From Opitutia bacterium (GTDB taxonomy: Bacteria; Verrucomicrobiota; Verrucomicrobiia; Opitutales; Opitutaceae): 64,000 nt of DNA. Below, one piece after another: positions 16,169-27,216 of this stretch. A program made the position numbers and the translations under genes. The stretch is from contig JACPIS010000034.1 of the NCBI GenBank assembly GCA_016187925.1, positions 1-64,000 on the forward strand, written 5' to 3'. The stretch's first letter is position 1; each line of letters begins with the position of its first letter. The notes under the pieces were generated by a model. The model was not told the origin of the DNA and did no database searches. It saw only the letters and a program-made list of their open reading frames with translations.

Positions 16169-16956
16169 GCGCGCCGCTCCTCCAACTCGACAAGGTTTCC
16201 ATCCGCTTCGGCGGCCTGACCGCCGTCAATGCCGTGGACTTCGCCATCGGCGAGGACGAGCTCGTCGGCCTCATCGGCCCGAACGGCGCGGGCAAGACCA
16301 CGGTCTTCAATCTCATCACGGGCGTCTACGCGCCGACCGAGGGCAGCGTGCGCTTCGCCGGCGAGAATCTCGTCGGGCGAAAACCCTTCGAACGCGCCGA
16401 GCTGGGCATCGCCCGCACGTTCCAGAACATCCGGCTGTTCGGCTCGCTGAGCGTCATCGACAACGTCCGCGCGGCCATGAACCTCCACCGCGGCACGCAT
16501 CCCGTGCACTCGCTGCTCCGTCTCGGCCGCTTCCGCGCCGACGAGGCCGCGCTGACTAGGCGCGCCGAGGAGCTGCTCGACCTGTTCAAGCTCCTGCGCT
16601 TCCGCGACGCCCCGGCCAAGAGCCTCCCCTACGGCGAGCAGCGCCGCCTCGAGATCGTCCGCTGCCTCGCCACGCGCCCGCGCCTGCTGCTGCTCGACGA
16701 GCCTGCGGCCGGCATGAACCCGAGCGAGAAGGTCGAGTTGATCCAGCTCATCCAGCGCGTGCAAAAGGAATTCAAGCTCTCCGTCCTGCTCGTCGAACAC
16801 TCGATGAAGGTCGTCATGGGCTGCTGCTCGCGCATCGGCGTGCTCGATTACGGCGTGAAGATCGCCGAGGGCGCGCCCGCCGCCATCCAGTCCGACCCGA
16901 AGGTCATCGAGGCCTACCTCGGCGAGGACCACCAGAACTCGCTCGCCCACCACTGA
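16165..16956 (+). CDS. livG: ABC transporter ATP-binding protein LivG
   Basis: 263 residues. Walker A GPNGAGKTT (about residues 36-44), Q-loop FQNIRLF, signature region LPYGEQRRLEIVR (the usual LSGG is replaced by the LivG-type LPYGEQ), Walker B LLLLDEPAAGMNP, and the switch His in VEHSMKVV. The GMNP motif after Walker B is typical of LivG. Cytoplasmic ATPase of the LivHMGF transporter; the overlap with livM and the 7-bp gap to livF support one operon. Confidence 0.94.
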   Translation: MSAPLLQLDKVSIRFGGLTAVNAVDFAIGEDELVGLIGPNGAGKTTVFNLITGVYAPTEGSVRFAGENLVGRKPFERAELGIARTFQNIRLFGSLSVIDNVRAAMNLHRGTHPVHSLLRLGRFRADEAALTRRAEELLDLFKLLRFRDAPAKSLPYGEQRRLEIVRCLATRPRLLLLDEPAAGMNPSEKVELIQLIQRVQKEFKLSVLLVEHSMKVVMGCCSRIGVLDYGVKIAEGAPAAIQSDPKVIEAYLGEDHQNSLAHH

Positions 16957-16963
16957 GCCGCTC

Positions 16964-17671
<708 letters not shown>

Positions 17672-18029
17672 GCACCCGATACCCCCTTCGCAGCGCCTCG
17701 GGCATTAGCGGCGGTCTATGTCCGCCGGGCGAAAGTCACTTGGCTCGCGACGACGGTCGTAGACCACAGCCGTCCCACAAGAACTCGTTTCGGTCCTCTT
17801 TTGCATGTCATCCTGAGTGAAGCGAAGGATCCACGCGCTCGGGCGCGATGCAGGATTCGCACGCGTGGATTCTTCGCTGCGCTCAGAATGACAGGATACG
17901 AAGTTGGCGCCGGAAGTCGGGTGCGCTGTGGGATGTCTGTGGTCATAGACTGCCGCTACAGAATCCGGGGAGCCGGGAGGACCCTGAGCACCCGCTTGCG
18001 CTTTCCGGGCGGGACGCTTAACTGGCCCC
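17672..18029. other. Intergenic stretch filled by a repeat, no gene seen
   Basis: Between livF and the 18030 gene. Most of it is the inverted-copy repeat described at 17753-17961, preceded by a partial TAGCGGCGGTCTATG element at 17706-17720. No credible coding frame. Confidence 0.6.
17753..17961 (+). repeat. Left copy of a ~209-bp inverted duplication
   Basis: Nearly identical, in opposite orientation, to 21095-21304. It contains a TGTCATTCTGAGCGCAGCG-type palindrome in its middle and a GCGGTCTATGACCGC-type end. The pair brackets 3.1 kb that include the 18030 gene, htpG and the 20713 gene. Confidence 0.85.
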
Positions 18030-18395
18030 ATGCTTCGCCGCCTGACCGTGCTCTTCTGCCTGCTCTGCGGGACACTGCTCGCCGCGGATGCCGGCTTGGA
18101 AAAACTGCTCGCGCAGGCCGAGAAGGACGCACCGGACGAGGTGCAGCTTTACATCATCAAGACCACCGGCCGGCTCTCGGGCTTCTTCGCCAAGGTGCGG
18201 GAGGTCGAGCAGGTCCAAGGCTGGCAGCAGATCCGCGCCAGCGGCGAGGCGGCCTATGCCGCGTGGGACAACCTGCGCCGCGACTTTGTCTGGCAGAGCG
18301 CCAAGTTCGAGGTACTGTGGGACGTCCAGGACGGCCGGAGGCTGAAACTCAACTCCGTCAGCCTCGGCGGCATCGAGCGCAAGGTCGGCCCGTAG
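18030..18395 (+). CDS. Small secreted hypothetical protein
   Basis: 121 residues from the ATG at 18030. Signal peptide 1-19 (VLFCLLCGTLLAADA). The rest is mixed helix and strand (LEKLLAQAEKDAPDEVQLYI, then AKFEVLWDVQDGRRLKLNSV). No family recognised. It lies inside the region bracketed by the inverted duplication, with a palindromic repeat just after its stop. Confidence 0.6.
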   Translation: MLRRLTVLFCLLCGTLLAADAGLEKLLAQAEKDAPDEVQLYIIKTTGRLSGFFAKVREVEQVQGWQQIRASGEAAYAAWDNLRRDFVWQSAKFEVLWDVQDGRRLKLNSVSLGGIERKVGP

Positions 18396-18405
18396 GCCGA
18401 TGCGC

Positions 18406-18462
18406 AGGGCCTGACCCCGCGTCAGGCCTTGATGTTGGCTCGACACCAGGTCGAGCCCTACG
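18406..18462. repeat. Palindromic repeat related to 11406-11467
   Basis: Shares AGGTCGAGCCCTACG with the repeat at 11406-11467 and carries a CCTGACCCCGCGTCAGG palindrome at its left side. It is followed by about 120 bp of upstream sequence for htpG in which I see no clear promoter. Confidence 0.65.
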
Positions 18463-18587
18463 AAGCCTGCGCGCAAAGCCGGCCCTTGACGCATTCTCCC
18501 GCTTGATTTTTCCCGGGGCCCGCTAAACTAACGGGCTCCACTTTTCCCACCCCCGACTCTCATTCCGCAACACCCAACCCACCTCCC

Positions 18588-20393
<1,806 letters not shown>

Positions 20394-20417
20394 GCTTCAC
20401 GACCCGGCCAATTCACC

Positions 20418-20451
20418 GAGCCCGCCATCGCATGACGGCGGGCTCTTTTTG
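20418..20451 (+). terminator. Rho-independent terminator of htpG
   Basis: 9-bp perfect stem GAGCCCGCC/GGCGGGCTC (20418-20426 with 20437-20445), then TTTTTG. It starts 24 bp after the stop codon. Confidence 0.92.
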
Positions 20452-20476
20452 TTTGGGCGGGAGCCCGCCCGCTGGC

Positions 20477-20591
20477 GGGCCGGACTCTCGATTCGGCAGA
20501 CTCAGGACCCCGAGCTTGTCGCAGGGCCGCCGGGCCGTGCTGACGTATAGGCAGCTTCGCTCCCGCGGCCCAGCGGGAGCTGGGCCCTCCC
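20477..20591 (+). repeat. Direct repeat copy 1 (~115 bp)
   Basis: Similar along its full length to 20964-21078, with shared segments CCCCGAGCTTGTCGC, GCCGGGCCGT and AGCTGGGCCCTCCCA. The inner part (GCTTCGCTCCCGCGG with CCAGCGGGAGCTGG) is partly palindromic. Confidence 0.75.
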
Positions 20592-20607
20592 AAAGTCAGG
20601 GTCAGTT

Positions 20608-20685
20608 CTGTAGCGGCGGTCTATGACCGCCGTCGTGCAGCCCGCATCGTGCCAAGCCAACGGCGGTCATAGACCGCCGCTACAG
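20608..20685. repeat. Palindromic repeat, CTGTAGCGGCGGTCTATGAC family
   Basis: Two 25-nt arms (20608-20632 and 20661-20685) are perfect reverse complements around a 28-nt loop. Partial copies of the same arm end the two large inverted copies (near 17945-17961 and 21095-21110). Confidence 0.9.
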
Positions 20686-20712
20686 AGGGAGCCGCTACAT
20701 GGGAGCAAGGGC

Positions 20713-20898
20713 TCAGCGTTTCGCCACGGTCTTCGCCGGAGCGGCCTCGTTTTCCGTCACGGGGGTCGACGGCGAAGCGTGAATCGCCCACACGACGATG
20801 CCCGCGCACACGGCGCAGACCGCGGCCGCGATGGGCCAAGCCACCTTGGCTTCGGCCCCGGGGAGACCGACTTCTTTCCGGTAATCACGACTTTTCAT
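20713..20898 (-). CDS. Small single-pass membrane protein, hypothetical
   Basis: 61 residues from the ATG at 20898. One membrane helix (about residues 20-39, VAWPIAAAVCAVCAGIVVWA) with a charged N-terminus and a Pro/Ala-rich tail ending in TVAKR. GGTGA precedes the ATG closely. It sits alone among dispersed repeats, which lowers confidence, but the composition looks like a real protein. Confidence 0.5.
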   Translation of the reverse strand: MKSRDYRKEVGLPGAEAKVAWPIAAAVCAVCAGIVVWAIHASPSTPVTENEAAPAKTVAKR

Positions 20899-20963
20899 TC
20901 ACCGTGCATCGGCACAAAGCACCCCCGCCTGAAGCCATCCGGTGCAGGAGACGATCTGCCGGA

Positions 20964-21078
20964 GGGCCCGGCTCTCCATTCGACAGGCGCAAAACCCCGA
21001 GCTTGTCGCGGCCCCGCCGGGCCGTGTGGTCGTAAAGGCCGCTTCGCTCCTGCGGCCCCGCGGAAGCTGGGCCCTCCC
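20964..21078 (+). repeat. Direct repeat copy 2 (~115 bp)
   Basis: Partner of 20477-20591 in the same orientation. The two copies flank the palindrome at 20608-20685 and the small 20713 gene. Confidence 0.75.
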
Positions 21079-21094
21079 ATGGGAAGCTTCTGCC

Positions 21095-21304
21095 CTGTAG
21101 CGGCGGTCTATAACCACAGACATCTCACAGCGCACCCGACTTCCGACGCCAACTTCGTATCCTGTCATTCTGAGCGCAGCGAAGAATCCACGCGTGCGAA
21201 TCCTGCATCGCGCCCGAGCACGTGGATCCTTCGCTTCGCTCAGGATGACATGCAAAAAAGGACCGAAACGAGTTCTTGTGGGACGGCTGTGGTCTATGAC
21301 CGCC
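21095..21304 (-). repeat. Right copy of the ~209-bp inverted duplication
   Basis: Reverse-complement partner of 17753-17961. The copies differ by scattered substitutions only, for example GATACGAAGTTGGCG is shared by both when read in the same sense. The remaining 21305-21421 holds no gene. Confidence 0.85.
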
Positions 21305-21421
21305 GCCAGGCTTTCTCATCGCATCCAAACCAACGGCGGCCATCAGCCTCCGCCGGAGCTACGGCTGACAAGCAGGCCGTCGCACCAGCGCACGCTGCGC
21401 GCACCGGCGCGCCGCCGAGCC

Positions 21422-23521
21422 TCACTTCTGGAGGCCGACGTATTCGAGGAAAGCCTGTTGCGAGCTGGGGCGGCCGAGGAATTTTTCGACCGACTGGCCG
21501 ACGTCGCGCGTGTGGCCGACGCCGTAAATCTCGTCGCGCAGACGGCGGCCGACCTTCTCGTCGAGGAAGCCGCCGGGCGCGTGCTTGAAGGCGGAAGCCA
21601 TGTCGAGCGCGAGCACCTTGGCCCACATGTAGCCGTAGTAGCCGGCGTCGTAGCCGGCGAGGTGGCCGAAGTAGGCGACGAAAGCCGTGTCCGCCGGCGG
21701 GGCGATGGAGACGCGCCCGAGCGTGTCGTTGCCGACCTTGACCACGTCAACGTTGGCCGCCTCGGTGGCCGGGCGGGCGTGGAGCGCGAGGTCGATCAGC
21801 GCATAGGCCAGCTGGCGGCGCGTGCCGTAGCCCTCGGTTGCCTGGCGAGCGGCCTCGATGGCCGCGATCGTCTCGGCGGGAATCTTCTTCGTGGGGTCGC
21901 GGTAGTCGGCGGCGAAGGTGTCGAGCACGGCCTTGTCCCAGACCCAGTTCTCCAGCATCTGCGACGGCGCCTCCACGAAGTCCTGCGGCACGGCGAAGCC
22001 CGTCAGCGCGACGTAGCGCGAGCGGCTGAGCAGGCCGTGCATGACGTGGCCGAACTCGTGGAAGAGCGTGACGACGTCGTTCTGTTTCAGCAGCGAGGGT
22101 TTGTCGGCGGACGGCGCCGGGAAGTTGCAGAGCAGCGCCTCGACCGGCAGGTCGTAGCGGCCGTCGGCCAGCACGCCGCCGATCTTCTGCGGGAAGCAGG
22201 CGAAGTGGTTGAACTTCCCCTCGCGCGGGAACATGTCGAGGTAGAACGCGCCCAGCACCTCGCCGCCGGCGGCGTCCTGCACGGCGTAGAGCTGCACGCC
22301 CGGCGCCCAGACGTAGGGCGGTTCGACCTCGGTGAACTTCAGGCCGAAAATCTTCTGGTAGATGGCGAACATGCCTTCGAGCGTCGCCTGATACGGGAAG
22401 TAGACGCGCAGCGCCTCGGTATCGACGGCGTAGCGGTCCTTGAGCAGCTTGTTGGTGTAGTAGCTGACATCCCACGCCTCGAGCCGGGCGTCCGGGTTCT
22501 TCGCGTCGGCCGCCTTGAGCTGGCGGAGTGTCTCGACCTCGGCGGCGTACTTCGGCTGCAGGCCGGCGGCGAGCTCCTCCTCAAACTTGACCGCCGTCGC
22601 GCCGTTCTTGGCCATGCGGGTCTCGATCTGGTAGTCCGCCCACGACGCGTAGCCGAGGCGGCGGGCGATCTCGGCGCGCAGGGCGACGAGCTTGGTGAGC
22701 ACGGCGACGTTCTTCTCGCGGGCGAGGTTGTTGCGGGCGACGGAAACCTGGCGCCGCGTCTCGGCGCGGGCCGCGTTCTCGCCGATGGCCTGCGCGTGCC
22801 AGGTGACGTTGGCCATCACGCGATACTTGCCGTCGGGCTGCTTGACGCCGGGACTTTCGAGGAAGCTCGACGGCACACCGGCCAGCTCCTCGGCGGTGAA
22901 ATCGAGCGGCGCGCGGGCCTGGTTGATGTTCACGGCGAACTCGGTGTTCAGCGCGGCGAGTTCCTTCTGGAGCTTCTCCACCTCGGCGCGCTCGGCGGCG
23001 GGCAGGCTCAGGCCGGCGCGGCGGTAGTCGCGCATCGTGAAATCGAGCAGGCGCTGCGCCTCGGCGTCGAGCGCGGGCTTCGTGTCGGCCACGGCCTTGA
23101 GCAGCTGGTAGAGATCCTCGCGGTAGGTGAGGCTGACGCTCCACTCCTGGAGTTTGACCGTCGCCTCGTTGGCGGCGTCGCGCACGGCGGTCTCCATGCT
23201 CGATTGGGCGACCGTGCCGAGCTTGGCCCCCAGATCGCCGACGGGCGCGGTGGCGGCGTCGACCGCGGCGAACGTCGTGGCGAAGCTGCGCTTGGCCGGC
23301 TCCTGTGCGAGGATGCCGGCGATGGCGGCATCGGCCGTCTGGATGGCGGCGGCGGTCTGCGCGCGCACCTCGTCGGCGCTGACCGGGTAAACCGCCAGCG
23401 TGAGCGAGGCGTGATGCTGGGCGGCGAGCGCCTGAAAATCGGCGAATTTGACCGGCGTGGCGGCGAGGGAGGAAACCATGGTGAGGGCGGCGCTGAGCGC
23501 GATGACGGGGCGTGTTTTCAT
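21422..23521 (-). CDS. M3 family zinc oligopeptidase (Dcp/OpdA type), secreted
   Basis: 699 residues from the ATG at 23521; the signal peptide follows (IALSAALTMVSSLAA). Zinc motif HEFGHVMHG at about residue 488 (HExxH with His 488 and 492), with the third ligand in the following helix. Conserved C-terminal MWAKVLALDMASAF, then GHTRDVGQSVEKFLGR. Length and order fit the dipeptidyl carboxypeptidase/oligopeptidase A branch. With a signal peptide it likely acts in the periplasm, degrading oligopeptides. Divergent from the tricorn protease gene, 187 bp apart. Confidence 0.93.
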   Translation of the reverse strand: MKTRPVIALSAALTMVSSLAATPVKFADFQALAAQHHASLTLAVYPVSADEVRAQTAAAIQTADAAIAGILAQEPAKRSFATTFAAVDAATAPVGDLGAKLGTVAQSSMETAVRDAANEATVKLQEWSVSLTYREDLYQLLKAVADTKPALDAEAQRLLDFTMRDYRRAGLSLPAAERAEVEKLQKELAALNTEFAVNINQARAPLDFTAEELAGVPSSFLESPGVKQPDGKYRVMANVTWHAQAIGENAARAETRRQVSVARNNLAREKNVAVLTKLVALRAEIARRLGYASWADYQIETRMAKNGATAVKFEEELAAGLQPKYAAEVETLRQLKAADAKNPDARLEAWDVSYYTNKLLKDRYAVDTEALRVYFPYQATLEGMFAIYQKIFGLKFTEVEPPYVWAPGVQLYAVQDAAGGEVLGAFYLDMFPREGKFNHFACFPQKIGGVLADGRYDLPVEALLCNFPAPSADKPSLLKQNDVVTLFHEFGHVMHGLLSRSRYVALTGFAVPQDFVEAPSQMLENWVWDKAVLDTFAADYRDPTKKIPAETIAAIEAARQATEGYGTRRQLAYALIDLALHARPATEAANVDVVKVGNDTLGRVSIAPPADTAFVAYFGHLAGYDAGYYGYMWAKVLALDMASAFKHAPGGFLDEKVGRRLRDEIYGVGHTRDVGQSVEKFLGRPSSQQAFLEYVGLQK

Positions 23522-23708
23522 GGGGTCGGGTAAAGAGAACGGACGGCCAGCAAAGTTCCCCGGCCCGGCCGGCGCAACCCTTTTGGCCGGACCGCCGGGC
23601 GCAACGCATGCCACCGGACGCAGCCATTGCCGGCTTGGTCGACGGCGGAAGGGGGGTTGGTCGGGAAAGGATTGCGCCGCCGGGTCTCCCAGTTACCTCT
23701 TGGCGTTT

Positions 23709-26700
23709 ATGACAAAACTACCCCGCCTCTTCGCGGTGCTGGCGTTGGCCGCCGGCAGTTTGTTCGCCGAAAATCCGCCGGAGCAGACCCGTCTGCTCCG
23801 CTTCCCCGCCACCAACGGCACGGAGATCGTCTTCAGCTACGCCGGCCAGCTCTACGCAGTCGGCCTGGAGGGCGGCACCGCGCGCCGCCTGACCGACGGC
23901 CCGGGTTGGGCCGTGTTCCCGCGCTTCTCGGCCGACGGCGCGCAGCTCGCCTTCACCGCGCAGTACGACGGCAACACCGAGGTCTACGTCATGCCCGCCG
24001 AGGGCGGCACGCCCCGGCGCCTCACCTACACGGCCACACTCGGCCGCGACGACCTGAGCGACCGCATGGGCCCGAACAACCTCGTCATGGCGTGGAAGAA
24101 CAAGACCAACGAGATCGCCTTCCGCTCGCGCATGCACGACGCGAACGACTTCATCGGCCAGCTCTACACCGTCGGGCCCGACGCCGAGGTGCCGCAGCAG
24201 CTGCCCGTGCCGCGCGGCGGTTTCCTCTCCTTCTCGCCCGACGACACGAAGATGGCCTACAACCGCGTCTTCCGCGAATTCCGCACCTGGAAACGCTACC
24301 GCGGCGGCATGGCCGACGACGTGTGGATCTTCGACTTCAAGACTGGTGCGCTCGAGAACATCACCCACAACGACGCGCAGGATATCATCCCGATGTGGGC
24401 GCCGAACAACAAGGTCTACTTCCTCTCCGACCGCGACGGCCACATGAACCTCTTCTCCTACGACCTTGCGTCGAAGAAGACCGTCCAGCACACGGCGTTC
24501 AAGGACTACGACGTGAAGTTCCCCTCGCTCGGCCAGGGCGGCATCGTCTTCGAGCAGGCCGGCTACATCTGGCACTTCGACCTCAAGACCGAGAAGGCCC
24601 GCCAGGTGCCCATCAGCGTGAAGGAGGACCTCGCCATCGCGCGCGGCGGCCTCGTCAACGTCTCGAAGCTCGTGGCCGGCGTGCAGCCCGCCCCCGACGG
24701 CAAGCGCGCCGTCGTCACCGCCCGCGGCGAGGTCTTCACCGTCCCCGCCAAGAACGGCGCGATCCGCAACCTGACCAACACCTCTGGCGCCCACGAGCGC
24801 GACGCCAACTGGTCGCCCGACGGCAAATGGATTTCCTATCTGTCCGACGTCACCGGCGAGAACGAGATCTGGATCCGCCCGCAGGGCGGCCTCGGCGAGC
24901 CCGTGCAGGTCACGCAGGGCGCCACGACCTATTACTACACGCCGGTCTGGTCGCCCGATTCCAAGAAACTCCTCTGGGGCGACCGTGAGCAGCGTCTGCG
25001 CATCGCCGACGTCGGCACCAAGGAGGTCACCTTCATCGAGCAAAGCCCCATCTTCGAGATCACCGACTACGACTGGTCGCCCGACAGCAAGTGGGTGAGC
25101 TGGGTCTCCCCGGAGCAGAACAGCTACTCCAAGGTGAAGCTGTATTCCCTGGAAACAAAAACCATCCACGAGGTCACCGACGGCTGGTTCTCCGCCCGCG
25201 CGGTCACGTTCAGCGACGACGGCAAGTGGCTGCTCTTCTCCTCCGGCCGCGACTTCACGCCCACGTTTGGCGCCACCGAGTTCAATCACATCTACCGCGA
25301 TTGGGAACGCGTCTATCTGGTCGCGCTCAACCAGGGCGTCGAATCGCCCTTCAAGCCCAAGAGCGACGAGGTCGAGATCGCCAAGGACGAACCGAAGCCG
25401 GCCGAGAAGACGCCCGACGTGAAAACCGGCGAGAACGCGCCCGCCAAGGTCGCCGATGCCGCCGACAAACCCGCGGACAAGAAAGATGCCGCTCCGGCCA
25501 ATGGCGGCGACAAAAAGGCCGCCAAGAAGACCGTCACCGTGACCGTCGACGTCGACGGCCTGAAGGACCGCATCATCAGCCTGCCCATCGCCGCCTCCAA
25601 TTATCCGGTGATCCAGATGGCGGGCGACAAGGTCTACTACCTCCGCACCGCCGGCCAGCCCGGCCCGAACAACCGCCCCACCCTGCTCGTCTACAACCTC
25701 AAGGACCTGAAGGAAACCGAGCTTGGTCAGTTCGACCGCTTCGTGATCACCGCCGACGGCAAGAAGATGCTCGTCGCCCAGCAGCGCGACTATGCCATCG
25801 TCGATCTGCCGACCGCGAAGCTGGAGCTGAAGGACAAGCTCAACCTCTCCGGCCTCGAGATGAACCTCGACCGCACCGCCGAGTGGAACCAGATCTACAA
25901 CGAGTGCTGGCGCCAGATGCGCGACTTCTTCTACGCGCCCAACATGCACGGCGTCGACTGGACCGCCATGAAGGGCAAGTACGGCGCGCTCGTCCCGTCC
26001 GTCCGCCACCGCAACGACCTCACCTACGTCATCGGCGAGCTCATCGGCGAGCTGAGCGTGGGCCACGCCTACGTCGGCGGCGGCGAGCGCCTCAACGAAG
26101 CCCCGCGCATCAAGACCGGCCTGCTCGGCGCCGAGTTGTCGCGCGATCCCGCCAGCCGCGCCTACCGCATCGACCGCATCCTCCGCGGCGAGAACTGGCA
26201 GGACGGCACGCGCTCGCCCCTCACCGAGCTCGGCGTCAACGTCCGCGAAGGCGACTACCTCCTCGCCATCGACGGCAAGCCGGTCAGCGGCATGGCCAAC
26301 CCCTACGTCGCGCTCGTCGGCACCGTCGGCCACCAGGTCGTGCTCAAGGTCAACGCCCAGCCCGTCCCCGAGGGCGCCCGCGATGTCACCGTCGTGCCCA
26401 TCGGCGACGAACAGCAGCTCTATTATTACAACTGGGTCCAGAAGAACATCGACTACGTCGCCAGGAAAACCAACGGCCAGGTCGGCTACATCCACATCCC
26501 CGACATGGGCCCGGGCGGCCTCAACGAGTTCGTGAAGCACTACTACCCGCAGCTCGGGAAGAAGGCGCTCATCATCGACGACCGCGGCAACGGCGGCGGC
26601 AACGTCTCCCCGCAGATCGCCGAGCGCCTCAGCCGCCAGCTCGCGTTCCTCACCATCCTCCGCAACGGCCAGCCCGCCGCCAACCCCGGCGGCCAGCAGG

Positions 26701-27086
26701 TCGGCCCGAAGGTTCTTCTCATGAATGAATTCTCCGCCTCCGACGGCGACATCTTCCCCTACCGCTTCCGCGCGCTCGGCCTCGGCAAGCTCATCGGCAA
26801 GCGCAGCTGGGGCGGCGTGGTCGGCATCCGCGGCACCCTGCCCATCGTCGACGGCGGCACGCTCAACCGCCCCGAGTTCGCCAACGGCTACAGCGCCGAC
26901 GGCAAGCAGTGGGTCATCGAGGGCCACGGCGTCGACCCCGACATCGTCGTCGACAACGACCCGGCCCGCGAGTTCAAGGGCGAGGATCAGCAGCTCGACA
27001 AGGCCATCGAGGTCGCCCTCGAGGAACTGAAGACCAAGGGCCGCGACCTGCCCCCGCATCCGCCCTATCCGGACAAGTCCAAGTAA
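23709..27086 (+). CDS. Tricorn-type serine protease (S41) with beta-propellers and PDZ domain, secreted
   Basis: 1125 residues, ATG at 23709, signal peptide 1-21 (LPRLFAVLALAAGSLFA). Residues about 25-640 contain repeated propeller blades (WSPDGKWISYLSD, WSPDSKKLLWGD, WSPDSKWVSWVS). Residues about 555-615 are a Lys/Glu/Ala-rich linker inside this half. The PDZ domain is at about 790-890 (GVNVREGDYLLAIDGKPVSG), and the C-terminal peptidase has YIHIPDMGPGG, DDRGNGGG and NEFSASDGDIFPYRF with the nucleophile Ser at about 1011. It probably degrades peptides in the periplasm, fitting the neighbouring M3 peptidase. Ends with a clear terminator. Confidence 0.93.
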   Translation: MTKLPRLFAVLALAAGSLFAENPPEQTRLLRFPATNGTEIVFSYAGQLYAVGLEGGTARRLTDGPGWAVFPRFSADGAQLAFTAQYDGNTEVYVMPAEGGTPRRLTYTATLGRDDLSDRMGPNNLVMAWKNKTNEIAFRSRMHDANDFIGQLYTVGPDAEVPQQLPVPRGGFLSFSPDDTKMAYNRVFREFRTWKRYRGGMADDVWIFDFKTGALENITHNDAQDIIPMWAPNNKVYFLSDRDGHMNLFSYDLASKKTVQHTAFKDYDVKFPSLGQGGIVFEQAGYIWHFDLKTEKARQVPISVKEDLAIARGGLVNVSKLVAGVQPAPDGKRAVVTARGEVFTVPAKNGAIRNLTNTSGAHERDANWSPDGKWISYLSDVTGENEIWIRPQGGLGEPVQVTQGATTYYYTPVWSPDSKKLLWGDREQRLRIADVGTKEVTFIEQSPIFEITDYDWSPDSKWVSWVSPEQNSYSKVKLYSLETKTIHEVTDGWFSARAVTFSDDGKWLLFSSGRDFTPTFGATEFNHIYRDWERVYLVALNQGVESPFKPKSDEVEIAKDEPKPAEKTPDVKTGENAPAKVADAADKPADKKDAAPANGGDKKAAKKTVTVTVDVDGLKDRIISLPIAASNYPVIQMAGDKVYYLRTAGQPGPNNRPTLLVYNLKDLKETELGQFDRFVITADGKKMLVAQQRDYAIVDLPTAKLELKDKLNLSGLEMNLDRTAEWNQIYNECWRQMRDFFYAPNMHGVDWTAMKGKYGALVPSVRHRNDLTYVIGELIGELSVGHAYVGGGERLNEAPRIKTGLLGAELSRDPASRAYRIDRILRGENWQDGTRSPLTELGVNVREGDYLLAIDGKPVSGMANPYVALVGTVGHQVVLKVNAQPVPEGARDVTVVPIGDEQQLYYYNWVQKNIDYVARKTNGQVGYIHIPDMGPGGLNEFVKHYYPQLGKKALIIDDRGNGGGNVSPQIAERLSRQLAFLTILRNGQPAANPGGQQVGPKVLLMNEFSASDGDIFPYRFRALGLGKLIGKRSWGGVVGIRGTLPIVDGGTLNRPEFANGYSADGKQWVIEGHGVDPDIVVDNDPAREFKGEDQQLDKAIEVALEELKTKGRDLPPHPPYPDKSK

Positions 27087-27105
27087 CACTTCCGTCCGCC
27101 TGCGA

Positions 27106-27131
27106 GGCCCCGGCACCCGTCGGGGCCTTTT
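27106..27131 (+). terminator. Rho-independent terminator of the tricorn protease gene
   Basis: 7-bp stem GGCCCCG/CGGGGCC (27106-27112 with 27121-27127), then TTTTG, about 20 bp after the stop codon. Confidence 0.8.
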
Positions 27132-27216
27132 GTTTGGCCCGCCCGCGTGCGGCGCTGTACGGCCCCGGACGCGCTTCCGCGCTTTCGTTTTCGCCCGCCG
27201 GCGGGATAGTGCGGCC

